In this document: positions 27,355 through 35,645 of the stretch, one piece after another | Position numbering within the stretch: position 1 is the stretch's first letter | Layout: each line of letters starts with the position of its first letter | Origin: Candidatus Binataceae bacterium | GTDB lineage: Bacteria; Desulfobacterota; Binatia; Binatales; Binataceae | DNA length: 64,000 nt | Direction of reading: 5' to 3' | Assembly: GCA_035508495.1 (NCBI GenBank) | Contig: DATJMX010000052.1 | Span: forward strand, 62,001-126,000 | Translations under genes and position numbers: made by a program | The notes under the pieces: generated by a model | Database searches by the model: none | Told to the model about the DNA's origin: nothing | Seen by the model: the letters and a program-made list of their open reading frames with translations, nothing else

Positions 27355-28581
27355 ATGACGGCCGATTCCACTACGCAACGGGAACTCAACGACCATACGA
27401 TGCGACAGGTTGCCTTTCACCGCCCCGCGATGGGCCCCGAAGAAGAGCGCGAAGTGCTCGAAGCGCTGCGCTCCGGATGGATCACGACCGGGCCCAAGAC
27501 CAAGCGTTTTGAGCAGGAGTTCGCCGAGTACATCGGCGCCAAGCATGCGCTCGCGCTCTCGCACTGCACGGGCGCGCTGCATCTCTCGCTATGGGCAATT
27601 GGCATCCAGCCCGGCGACGAGATCATCACGACGCCATTTACCTTCACCGCGACCGCCGAGGTGATGGGCTATCTCGGCGCGCGGCCGGTGTTCGTCGACG
27701 TCGATCCCGGCACCTTCAATATCAATCCCGCGCGGATCGAAGAGGCGCTCGAAAGCGGCAAGCACAAGCACGTGCGCGCGCTGCTGCCGGTTCATTTCGC
27801 GGGCCAGGCTTGCGACATGGATCGCATTCTCGCAATTTCGCGGCAGTACAATCTCAAGGTCATCGAAGACGCTGCCCACGCCGTCGGCTCGGCGCGCTAC
27901 ATGGAAGGCCGCGGGATGGCCAAGGTCGGCACGATCGGCGACCTCACCTGCTTCAGCTTCTACGCGACCAAGAACTTCACGACGGCAGAGGGCGGCATGA
28001 TCACGACCGCCGACGATGCGCTCGCGGAGAAAATTGCCGTCGCGAGCCTCCACGGCATGAACAAGGACGCCTGGAAGCGCTACGACAAGAGCGGCTCGTG
28101 GTACTACGAAATCCACGACATGGGTTTCAAGTACAACTTGTCCGACGTGCACTCCGCGATCGGACTCGCGCAACTGAAGCGCGCCGAGGATTTCAAGCGC
28201 CGCCGCACCGAGATCGCCCAACGCTACAGCGAGGCTCTTCGCGAAGTCGATTCGATCCAGGTTCCATACGTCGAGCCCGGCGTCGAGCACGCATGGCATC
28301 TGTACATCCTGCGGCTGCGTCCGGAGCTTCTGCGTATCGGCCGCAACGAATTCGTCGAAACGCTGCGCGAGCGCGGTGTCGGATGCTCGGTGCACTGCAT
28401 CCCACTGCACACGATGCATTATTATCAGCGGATGTATGGCTATCGGATGGGTGACTATCCAATCGCCGAAGACATATTCAGCCGCTGCCTGTCGCTGCCG
28501 ATTTACTATTCGATGAGCGACGAGGATATCGACTACGTAATCGAAACCGTTCTCGCGATCGCGCGCGAAAACCGCCGCTAA
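27355..28581 (+). CDS. DegT/DnrJ/EryC1/StrS-family sugar aminotransferase
   Basis: 408 residues. This PLP enzyme family transfers an amino group from glutamate to nucleotide-linked keto-sugars. The Schiff-base lysine is Lys206 in CFSFYATKNFTTAEGGM; the cofactor-contacting Asp is in EDAAHAVGS (171-179), and PVHFAGQACD is the family's conserved strand. ATG 27355 is the longest start; ATG 27400 (MRQVAFHRPAM) is as likely, because ArnB-like relatives begin there. It is 25 bases before the UDP-glucuronate decarboxylase gene. A 4-amino-4-deoxy sugar is a plausible product, but the two enzymes need not act in one path. Confidence 0.9.
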   Translation: MTADSTTQRELNDHTMRQVAFHRPAMGPEEEREVLEALRSGWITTGPKTKRFEQEFAEYIGAKHALALSHCTGALHLSLWAIGIQPGDEIITTPFTFTATAEVMGYLGARPVFVDVDPGTFNINPARIEEALESGKHKHVRALLPVHFAGQACDMDRILAISRQYNLKVIEDAAHAVGSARYMEGRGMAKVGTIGDLTCFSFYATKNFTTAEGGMITTADDALAEKIAVASLHGMNKDAWKRYDKSGSWYYEIHDMGFKYNLSDVHSAIGLAQLKRAEDFKRRRTEIAQRYSEALREVDSIQVPYVEPGVEHAWHLYILRLRPELLRIGRNEFVETLRERGVGCSVHCIPLHTMHYYQRMYGYRMGDYPIAEDIFSRCLSLPIYYSMSDEDIDYVIETVLAIARENRR

Positions 28582-28606
28582 AGCGCGGCGCGGGAGGAAT
28601 ACTGCT

Positions 28607-29548
28607 GTGCGTGCATTGGTAACCGGTGGAGCGGGATTCCTCGGCTCGCATCTATGCGAGCGGCTGTTGAAAGACGGTCACGAGGTTATCTGCCTCGACA
28701 ACTTTTTCAGCGGCAAGCGCCAGAACGTGGCGCATCTGATCGGCAACAGGAACTTCGAGCTGGTGCGCCACGATGTAGTCGAACCGATTCTGCTCGAGGT
28801 CGATCGCATCTTTAACCTCGCCTGCCCCGCGTCGCCCGTTCATTACCAGTACAACCCGGTGAAGACGATCAAGACGAGTGTGATGGGCGCGATCAACATG
28901 CTGGGGCTCGCCAAGCGCGTGCGCGCGCGAATCCTGCTGACCTCGACCAGCGAAGTTTATGGCGACCCGGAGCAGCATCCGCAGACCGAATCGTATTGGG
29001 GGCACGTGAATCCGATCGGCGTGCGCTCCTGCTACGACGAGGGCAAGCGCGTCGCCGAATGCCTGATGATGGACTATCACCGGCAGAACAACGTCGACAT
29101 CCGCATCGTGCGCATCTTCAATACTTACGGGCCCCGGATGGCGATCAACGACGGGCGGGTGGTTTCCAACTTCTGCGTCGCTGCGCTGCGCGGCGAGCCG
29201 CTCGAGATTTACGGCGACGGCAAGCAGACGCGCTCGTTCGCGTACGTCGACGACATCATCGACGCGCTCGTGCACATGATGAACCAGGAGCAGCACATCG
29301 GACCGGTGAACATCGGCAATCCCGACGAATTCACGATCGACGAGCTCGCGCAGCTCGCGATTAGTCTGACCGGCAGCTCATCGAAGGTGGTGCTCAAGCC
29401 GGCGCGTCCCGATGATCCTGTCCGGCGGCGTCCGAATATCGATCTCGCGAAAAAGGTCCTGGGATGGCAGCCGAGCACGCCGCTGCGGGCGGGCCTCGAA
29501 AAGACGATCACGAACTTCCGCGAAGAGCTCGGCCTCATCCGCGCCTGA
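28607..29548 (+). CDS. uxs: UDP-glucuronate decarboxylase (UDP-xylose synthase)
   Basis: 313 residues from a GTG preceded by GGAGGAAT. UXS oxidises and decarboxylates UDP-glucuronic acid to UDP-xylose in the cytoplasm using bound NAD. The Rossmann GGAGFLGSH (7-15), the SCYDEGKR site with Tyr143 and Lys147, and the LACPASPVHYQYNPVKTIKT block, which separates UXS from other extended SDR enzymes, are all present. Followed one base later by an SDR gene. UDP-xylose is usually destined for surface polysaccharide. Confidence 0.93.
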   Translation: MRALVTGGAGFLGSHLCERLLKDGHEVICLDNFFSGKRQNVAHLIGNRNFELVRHDVVEPILLEVDRIFNLACPASPVHYQYNPVKTIKTSVMGAINMLGLAKRVRARILLTSTSEVYGDPEQHPQTESYWGHVNPIGVRSCYDEGKRVAECLMMDYHRQNNVDIRIVRIFNTYGPRMAINDGRVVSNFCVAALRGEPLEIYGDGKQTRSFAYVDDIIDALVHMMNQEQHIGPVNIGNPDEFTIDELAQLAISLTGSSSKVVLKPARPDDPVRRRPNIDLAKKVLGWQPSTPLRAGLEKTITNFREELGLIRA

Positions 29549-29549
29549 C

Positions 29550-30329
29550 ATGACGACCGCACTCATCACCGGCGCATCGAGCGGCCTCGGCGAGGAGTTC
29601 GCCTACCAGCTCGCGCGCGAGCACCACGACCTGGCACTTGTCGCGCGGCGCAAGGATCGGCTCGAGTCAGTCGCGTTGAAGGCTCGTGAGCTCGGCGCAA
29701 AGAAGGTCGCAATCTTCGCCGCCGACTTGTCAGCCCCAGGAGCCCTCGCTCAGCTCCACACCGATGTCACCGCTGCGGGCCTCGAAATCGGCTACCTCGT
29801 GAACAACGCCGGCTTCGGCACTCATGGCACATTCTGCGAGCTGCCGATGGAGCGCGAGATCGAGGAAATCGAGCTGAATGTCACCGCGCTCGTCGCGCTG
29901 TGCCGCCTATTCGCACCCGCGATGGCGTCGCGCAAAAGCGGCACGATCATCAACGTCGCATCGACCGCCGCCTTCCAACCAGTCCCGTGGATGGCGACCT
30001 ACGGCGCGACGAAAGCGTTCGTCCTGAGTTTTTCAGAGGCGTTATCAAGCGAGTTGCGCGAGTCCGGCGTGACAGTCCTCGCGCTATGCCCGGGTCCAAC
30101 ACGCACCGAGTTCCAAGCCGTGGCCAATACAGCAGAAGCGGCCTTTCCCGACTTCGCATACATGGATGCCGCAACAGTAGTCGCGCAGGGAATCGCATCA
30201 GCGAAGCAAGGCCGTGCGGTCCGCATCAACGGCCTAATGAACTTCCTGATGGCGCAATCAACCCGCCTCGCCCCACGCGCGATAGTCCGGCGAATCGCAG
30301 CCGCGATGTTCCGCGAAGAGCCAACCTAG
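29550..30329 (+). CDS. Classical short-chain dehydrogenase/reductase
   Basis: 259 residues from the ATG at 29550, the first codon after the preceding stop plus one base. The NAD(P) loop is ALITGASSGLGEEFAYQLA; NNAGFG and the catalytic ATYGATKAF (Tyr-x3-Lys) follow. It belongs to the DltE/YqjQ-like group of SDRs by overall look. The substrate is unknown. The tight spacing implies co-transcription with UDP-glucuronate decarboxylase, which does not prove a shared pathway. Confidence 0.9.
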   Translation: MTTALITGASSGLGEEFAYQLAREHHDLALVARRKDRLESVALKARELGAKKVAIFAADLSAPGALAQLHTDVTAAGLEIGYLVNNAGFGTHGTFCELPMEREIEEIELNVTALVALCRLFAPAMASRKSGTIINVASTAAFQPVPWMATYGATKAFVLSFSEALSSELRESGVTVLALCPGPTRTEFQAVANTAEAAFPDFAYMDAATVVAQGIASAKQGRAVRINGLMNFLMAQSTRLAPRAIVRRIAAAMFREEPT

Positions 30330-30395
30330 ACTGTAACGTCAGCCGCTATTGCGGTAGCTATCCGCCGGGAAGAATATAGAGATCTGCCGGCGAGA

Positions 30396-30731
30396 ATGAA
30401 CTCGTTTTCAAAAAGTCAGGCCATCTTAAGCGGTATCGCGGCGGCCGCGGCGCTGGCGCTCGCGGGATGCTACGCGTCACCGTCGCCGATTCCGCAGCCT
30501 CCGCCGCCGCAGGCGGTTCCATCGGTCGTGATGCAGGGGCCCCAGTCGCCGCCGCCGGATGACTGGAACCTCTTCCCCGATCCGACGACCGGCGAGGTCG
30601 AGGTTTATCATAAGGGCAACCTCGTCGGCGCCGTGACCGGCAACGAGCCCGCGACCCAGGATCCTCCGCTGCCGCATCCTACCGACGCGACCAGGGATCA
30701 CGATCAGGACTCGCCGAACGCTACTCCCTGA
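30396..30731 (+). CDS. Small proline-rich lipoprotein, unknown
   Basis: 111 residues. The signal ends in ALALAGC, giving Cys25 as the lipidation site. The mature part is nearly all Pro, Ser, Asp and Gln, with one ordered-looking piece (GEVEVYHKGNLVGAVTG). There is no known domain. Its last 11 bases overlap the 3' end of the convergent acyl-CoA dehydrogenase gene. Confidence 0.65.
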   Translation: MNSFSKSQAILSGIAAAAALALAGCYASPSPIPQPPPPQAVPSVVMQGPQSPPPDDWNLFPDPTTGEVEVYHKGNLVGAVTGNEPATQDPPLPHPTDATRDHDQDSPNATP

Positions 30732-31863
30732 GCAGATTGCGCGCGATCACGACGCGCTGAATCTGCGACGTGCCTTCGTAAATCTGCAACAGCTTGGCAT
30801 CGCGCATCAGCTTCTCGACCGGATACTCCTTCATGTAGCCATAGCCGCCGAAGAGTTGCACCGCGTCGGTCGTGATTCTCATGCACGCGTCGGCGCTGAA
30901 AGCTTTCGCGAAGCTCGACACGACGTTGGGGCTCTCGCCGCGATCGACCAGCCATGCGGCCTTGTACGTGAGCAGGCGCATCGCTTCGATCTCGATCGCC
31001 ATGTCAGCCATCATGAACTGGATCGCCTGGAAGTTCGCGATCGGCTGTCCGAACGCATTGCGCTGCTTAGAATACTTGAGGCATTCGTCGAGCGCGCGCT
31101 GCGACACGCCAACCGCGATCGCGCCGATCTCGGGGCGGCTCTTGTCGAAGGTCGCCATCGCGTACTTGAAGCCCTCGCCCTCGCGCCCGACCATCGCGCT
31201 GGCCGGGATGCGCACGTCCTCGTAGAAGATTTCCGCCGTGTCGGCCGCGCGCTGCCCGAGCTTGCCGTGCATTCGGCGCCGCGTGATTCCCGGAGTATCG
31301 GAGGGAAAAACGAAGCAGCTGATGCCCTTGTGCTTGAGGCGTTTGTCGGACGTCGCGAAGGTGACGATCCAGTCGGCGACGGAGCCGTTGGAGATGAAAT
31401 GCTTGGTGCCGTTGAGCACGAACTCGTCGCCCTCGCGCCGATACGTCGTGCTCATCGAGGCAACGTCCGAACCCGCGCCGGGTTCGGTGATCGCGAACGC
31501 GCAAAAGGAGAGCTTCTCGGTCAACGCGCCGAGGTAGCGCTTTTTCTGCTCGTCGTTGGCCGCGATCACGATCGGCAAGGTCGCGAGGTCGTTCGCCGCG
31601 ATCGAGTTCGTGATCCCGGCGCATCCGTAGTTGAGCTCTTCGCCGACCAGGCACGTCGTCAGGATATCGAGCCCCGGTCCTCCCAGCTCGGCAGGCACAC
31701 CGAAGTTGATGAGCCCCGCATCGAAGGCCTTCTGCGCGACGTCGCGCGGAAAGATTTCCTTGTCGTCGTACTCGCGCGCGTGCGGGATGATCTCCTGCTC
31801 GGCGAATTTGTGCGCCAGCGCCTTCAGCTCGCGTTGCTCGTCGGTGATCTCGAAACCCAGCAT
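30721..31863 (-). CDS. Acyl-CoA dehydrogenase
   Basis: 380 residues, the standard length for the family. A flavoprotein that oxidises acyl-CoA to trans-2-enoyl-CoA and passes electrons to ETF. FCAFAITEPGAGSDVASM is the first signature; the catalytic glutamate lies near the C-terminus in LLQIYEGTSQIQRVVIA. KYSKQRNAFGQPIANFQ is typical of short- or medium-chain members. No other fatty-acid or amino-acid degradation gene is next to it, so chain length and pathway are open. Confidence 0.95.
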   Translation of the reverse strand: MLGFEITDEQRELKALAHKFAEQEIIPHAREYDDKEIFPRDVAQKAFDAGLINFGVPAELGGPGLDILTTCLVGEELNYGCAGITNSIAANDLATLPIVIAANDEQKKRYLGALTEKLSFCAFAITEPGAGSDVASMSTTYRREGDEFVLNGTKHFISNGSVADWIVTFATSDKRLKHKGISCFVFPSDTPGITRRRMHGKLGQRAADTAEIFYEDVRIPASAMVGREGEGFKYAMATFDKSRPEIGAIAVGVSQRALDECLKYSKQRNAFGQPIANFQAIQFMMADMAIEIEAMRLLTYKAAWLVDRGESPNVVSSFAKAFSADACMRITTDAVQLFGGYGYMKEYPVEKLMRDAKLLQIYEGTSQIQRVVIARNLLRE

Positions 31864-32001
31864 GATTGCCTCTCTGTCGCGGACCGATTGGCGCGCGGGG
31901 CGCCGTGATGGTTGTTAACCGAGCGCGCGCCCCGAGAAAAGAGCCTCGACGTAACGTTCTGGCCCGTCCTACCGTTGTAGGGGTATTGAGGAGCGTAAGA
32001 T

Positions 32002-32427
32002 ATGGAATCAACCGTGCGACGAGCGAAAGTTCGTTCTCAGACTCTGATTGCGGTTCGCGATGTCCGGGCAAGCAGCCGATGGTATCAACAATTGCTGGGC
32101 CTCGACGCGCTTTCGGAACACCGCCATCGCGACAGATACGATCGGTTGTTTTGCGGCGGCGAGTTGATCCTTCAGATTCATGCCTGGGACGAGGAGGATC
32201 ATCCAAATCTCATCAATGCCGACGCGGCTCCGCACGGACACGGCGTCCTGCTGTGGTTCGAGCTGGATGACTTTGATGCGGCCGTCGGGCGGGCACGCGA
32301 GTTGGACGCGGAGTTCGTCCTCGAGCCGCATATCAATCCGGCGCCGAATCATTGGGAAATGTGGCTGCGCGACGCTGACGGCTACGTGGTCGTGGTAGCG
32401 AGTCCGGACGGCACGGCGAAATCGTAG
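32002..32427 (+). CDS. VOC family protein, probably without the metal site
   Basis: 141 residues with one glyoxalase-like fold: LIAVRDVRASSRWYQQLLG at the first strand-helix, ILQIHAWDEED in the middle and NHWEMWLRDADGYVVVV at the end. Two of the usual metal ligands seem to be lost (Thr instead of His on the first strand and Val instead of Glu on the last), so it may bind rather than convert a small molecule, as bleomycin-resistance proteins do. It is divergent from the acyl-CoA dehydrogenase gene. Confidence 0.8.
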   Translation: MESTVRRAKVRSQTLIAVRDVRASSRWYQQLLGLDALSEHRHRDRYDRLFCGGELILQIHAWDEEDHPNLINADAAPHGHGVLLWFELDDFDAAVGRARELDAEFVLEPHINPAPNHWEMWLRDADGYVVVVASPDGTAKS

Positions 32428-32541
32428 CGGAAGTCTCGCCTTGAAAATCCGCCCGGCTGTCGATATGACGAGCTTTCGAGTCACAGGTGGCCGCGGAGAG
32501 ATTTTCCCGCCAGCCGCAATCCCGACCTCGAGGAGATACCA

Positions 32542-32841
32542 ATGTCAGTAGCTATCGTCGCGAAAATCAAGGCCAAGGCCGGCAGCGAAGCCCAGGTCGA
32601 AGCCGCCTTCAAGGAAATGATCAAACAGGTCCGCGCCAACGAACCCAACACGCTGCAGTACATTCTGCACAAGTCGGTGCAGGATCCGACCACCTTCATT
32701 TTCTATGAGCTGTACACCGACCAGGCGGCGGTCGATTCGCACGGCAAGACCGCGCACATGAGAGAACTCGGCGGCAAGATCGGCCCTCATCTCGATGGCC
32801 GCCCCGAAGTTCACGTCCTGCAGGAAGTGGACAAGAAGTAG
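32542..32841 (+). CDS. ABM-domain (antibiotic biosynthesis monooxygenase-like) protein
   Basis: 99 residues, a single dimeric ferredoxin-like alpha+beta barrel. The pattern VAKIKAKAGSEAQVEAAF, a middle LQYILHKSVQDPTTFIFYELY and HMRELGGKI is the standard ABM layout. Members include quinol monooxygenases and heme-degrading proteins; no residue here selects one. A large hairpin begins two bases after its stop. Confidence 0.88.
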   Translation: MSVAIVAKIKAKAGSEAQVEAAFKEMIKQVRANEPNTLQYILHKSVQDPTTFIFYELYTDQAAVDSHGKTAHMRELGGKIGPHLDGRPEVHVLQEVDKK

Positions 32842-32842
32842 G

Positions 32843-32886
32843 ATTCAGCTACGGCGCGTGGCGTCCCCACGCGCCGCTACCTGAAT
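32843..32886 (+). terminator. Large hairpin between ABM and amidase genes
   Basis: CGGCGCGTGG (32852-32861) pairs perfectly with CCACGCGCCG (32867-32876) over a 5-base loop. Outside it, ATTCAG (32843-32848) pairs with CTGAAT (32881-32886). The element starts right after the ABM stop and ends six bases before the amidase GTG. There is no T-tract, so it may be a terminator-like insulator, an mRNA stabiliser, or it may sequester the amidase start. Confidence 0.55.
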
Positions 32887-32891
32887 TCGAC

Positions 32892-34349
32892 GTGACCCAC
32901 GCTTCTGAAATCGCGAGGCTCGACGCGTGCGCACAGGCTGAGCTGGTGCGCTCGGGCCAGGCGTCGCCGTCCGAGCTGGTCGAAGCCGCAATCGAGCGCA
33001 TCGAGCGGCTCAATCCACAAATCAACTCCGTCATCTATCCGCGCTTCGACAATGCGCGCGCCGAGGCCGCCGATCAGCGCAAGCTGCCCGACGGGATCTT
33101 CCGCGGCGTTCCGTTCTTGCTGAAGGACCTCGGCGAAATGGTCGCGGGCGAGCCTGCCAGCTGGGGATGGAAACCGCTCAAAGATATCGGCTTCAAAGCG
33201 CGCTCGACGGCGCATGTCGCCGAGAAGTTTCACGCCGCCGGCTTAATCACGCTCGGGCGAACTACTGTGCCCGAATGGGGTCCGTCGCTCGCGACCGAAA
33301 CCGCCGCTTGGGGCGCGACGCGTAACCCGTGGAATCTCGAGCGCGGAGTCGGAGGATCGAGCGGCGGCGCGGCCGCCTCGGTCGCCTCGGGGATGGTTCC
33401 GATCGCGCACGCCAACGATGCGGGCGGCTCGATTCGTATCCCGGCGTCATTCTCCGGACTCGTGGGCCTCAAGCCCTCGCGCGGGCGTACTTCGAACGGC
33501 CCCGCACACGCGGATATCTGGCACGGACTCGGCGAGCATGGCGTGGTCGCGCGCTCAGTCCGCGACGCAGCGACCGCGCTCGACGTTATCAGCGGATACT
33601 GCGCGGGCGATCCGTTCACCGCGCCTACGCCGGTACGCCCCTTCCGTCTCGAACCCGGCACGTCCCCGGGAGCGCTCAAGATCGGTTTTATGGATCGCGC
33701 CCCCAGCTTTCATCCCGGAATTGACTCCGAGTGTGCAAACGCGGTCCGCAGCACTGCGAAACTGCTCGAATCGCTCGGCCATCGCGTCCAACAAAACCAT
33801 CCCGCGGTGCTCGACGACGAGAACAACGGCAAGCAAGTGGGAGTCCTGGTCGCGGCCAGCGAAGCTCTCACTGCGGTCGAAGCGGAGAAGATCCTCGGGC
33901 GCCCTCTGCTAGCCGACGACTTCGATCCGTGGACGTGGTGGCTCATCGAGCGCGGAAGGAACGTCTCCGCCGTGAGGCTCCTGCTCGCGCGGCAGTGGGT
34001 CAACGACTTCACGCGTGCGACTGCCCGGTGGTGGAGCGAGGGGTTTGACATCCTGCTTACATCGACGCTGGCAACGCCGCCTCCGCCGATCGCGGTGTTC
34101 AAGCTCGAACCGGGAGATCACGCGACCGAGAGCGGCCGCCGCCAGGCCATCATGAGTCCCTTCACGATTCCCTGGAACGTGGCGGGCAATCCCGCGATTT
34201 CGCTGCCGCTGCATATGACGGCTGACGCAATGCCGCTCGGCATCCAGTTGGTCGCAGCCTACGGACGCGAAGATCTGTTGCTGAGGCTGGCGACCCAGAT
34301 CGAGCAGGCGGCGCCATGGTCCGATCGCCTTCCTTCCATCTTCGGATAA
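32892..34349 (+). CDS. Amidase-signature family amidase
   Basis: 485 residues from a GTG with no clear Shine-Dalgarno sequence. The Ser-cisSer-Lys triad is visible: Lys78 in VPFLLKDLG, cis-Ser156/157 in GGSSGGAAASVASG, and the nucleophile Ser180 in NDAGGSIRIPAS. The family hydrolyses C-N bonds of amides; it includes GatA-like, fatty-acid amide and 6-aminohexanoate hydrolases. GatA is unlikely because gatB and gatC are absent. It is 39 bases before the DegT gene and opens a tightly packed four-gene run. Confidence 0.9.
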   Translation: MTHASEIARLDACAQAELVRSGQASPSELVEAAIERIERLNPQINSVIYPRFDNARAEAADQRKLPDGIFRGVPFLLKDLGEMVAGEPASWGWKPLKDIGFKARSTAHVAEKFHAAGLITLGRTTVPEWGPSLATETAAWGATRNPWNLERGVGGSSGGAAASVASGMVPIAHANDAGGSIRIPASFSGLVGLKPSRGRTSNGPAHADIWHGLGEHGVVARSVRDAATALDVISGYCAGDPFTAPTPVRPFRLEPGTSPGALKIGFMDRAPSFHPGIDSECANAVRSTAKLLESLGHRVQQNHPAVLDDENNGKQVGVLVAASEALTAVEAEKILGRPLLADDFDPWTWWLIERGRNVSAVRLLLARQWVNDFTRATARWWSEGFDILLTSTLATPPPPIAVFKLEPGDHATESGRRQAIMSPFTIPWNVAGNPAISLPLHMTADAMPLGIQLVAAYGREDLLLRLATQIEQAAPWSDRLPSIFG

Positions 34350-34388
34350 GATTTCCGGTGACGATGCTGCCGCGATATTCTGGTACTC

Positions 34389-35645
34389 GTGGCTTCTCAA
34401 CTTGCAATCCTCGGTGGCAAGCCGCTGCGTGAACGGCCATTCCCACGCTGGCCGACTTTCGACGAGCGCGAACGCGAACAGCTTACGGAAGTCCTCGAAG
34501 CGGGAAGCTGGGGCGGGTTTCCGTCGCCGAATCGCAAGGCCGCCGAGTTCGCAGCGCAGTTCGCCGCGTTTCAGGGCGCGCGCTTCGCGATTCCGACGAC
34601 ATCGGGCACGACGGCTCTGGAAGCCGCGCTGAAAGCCCTCGGCATCGGCCCCGGCGACGAAGTAATCATTCCCGCGATCACGTTCGCTGCGACCGCCTAT
34701 GCTCCAGTTGCTTGTATCGCGCGCCCGGTCTTTGCCGATGTGCGCGCTGATACTGTGTGTATCGACCCCGAGTCCGTGAAACGACTCATCACGCGCCGCA
34801 CCAAGGCGATCATCCCGGTACATTACGGCGCGACGCTCGCCGATCTCGATGCGCTTGCGCAAATCTCGCGCGCACACGGAATTCCAATCGTCGAAGATTG
34901 CGCGCACGTCCCCGGAGCGGCGTGGCGCGAGCGCGGAGTCGGCGCGCATGGCGCGCTCGGATGTTTCAGTTTTCAAACCACGAAACCGATGACCGCCGGC
35001 GAAGGCGGGATGATCACGACCAACGACGCCGCCCTCGAGCAGCGATGCCAGTCGCTAATCAACTGCGGCCGGCGGCGCCCGGGCGACACATTCGAGGAGC
35101 CGCTCCTCGGCGCCAACTATCGCATGACGGAATGGCAATGCGGCGTGCTTATCGCCCAGCTCGCGCGCCTGCCTGAGCAGATCGAAACGAAAAGCCGCAA
35201 CGCAGCGCGCCTGCGTGAGGGCCTCGACGCGATTCGCGGACTCAAAGCGATCCCGCGCGATCCGCGCACCACGCGCGAAGTGATCTACGCCTTCATCTTC
35301 ATGGTCGATGAAACCGCGCTGGGCGTGTCGCGAAATCGTTTCGTGCGCGCGCTGCGCGCCGAGGGCATCCCGGCCGGGGTCGGCAACGAACCGGTCTATC
35401 GCTCGGCTCTCTTCCCTCGCGAAGTGAAACCGTACCGCGTTGCGTGTGAGCTGGCGGGCGCGGATCCCGATGCGCCCGCCGAATGTCCCGTTGCAGAGCA
35501 GCTCTTCGAGCAGGCGATGGTCGCGATTCCGCACGAATGCCTGCTCGGCGATGAGCGCGACGTTGACGATCTAGTCGCGGCCGCCGCCAAGGTCGCGGCG
35601 CATGCGCGCGAACTCAAAACCGCGCGGCTCGAGCGCGCTGCGTGA
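34389..35645 (+). CDS. DegT/AHBA-synthase-like PLP aminotransferase
   Basis: 418 residues from a GTG. The N-terminus LAILGGKPLRERPFPRWP and SGTTALEAALKALGIG resemble the AHBA-synthase and dehydratase/aminotransferase branch of the DegT family. Lys199 in CFSFQTTKPMTAGEGGM is the PLP Schiff base and Asp170 in VEDCAHVPGA contacts the pyridine. It differs clearly from the DegT protein at 27355. Its TGA overlaps the GTG of the next gene by four bases (35642-35645), so the two are translationally coupled. Confidence 0.9.
   Translation: MASQLAILGGKPLRERPFPRWPTFDEREREQLTEVLEAGSWGGFPSPNRKAAEFAAQFAAFQGARFAIPTTSGTTALEAALKALGIGPGDEVIIPAITFAATAYAPVACIARPVFADVRADTVCIDPESVKRLITRRTKAIIPVHYGATLADLDALAQISRAHGIPIVEDCAHVPGAAWRERGVGAHGALGCFSFQTTKPMTAGEGGMITTNDAALEQRCQSLINCGRRRPGDTFEEPLLGANYRMTEWQCGVLIAQLARLPEQIETKSRNAARLREGLDAIRGLKAIPRDPRTTREVIYAFIFMVDETALGVSRNRFVRALRAEGIPAGVGNEPVYRSALFPREVKPYRVACELAGADPDAPAECPVAEQLFEQAMVAIPHECLLGDERDVDDLVAAAAKVAAHARELKTARLERAA

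Noticed and set aside
32892..34349. GatA subunit of the tRNA amidotransferase
   Set aside because: No gatB or gatC is present and the neighbourhood is unrelated; the protein fits the general amidase group equally well.
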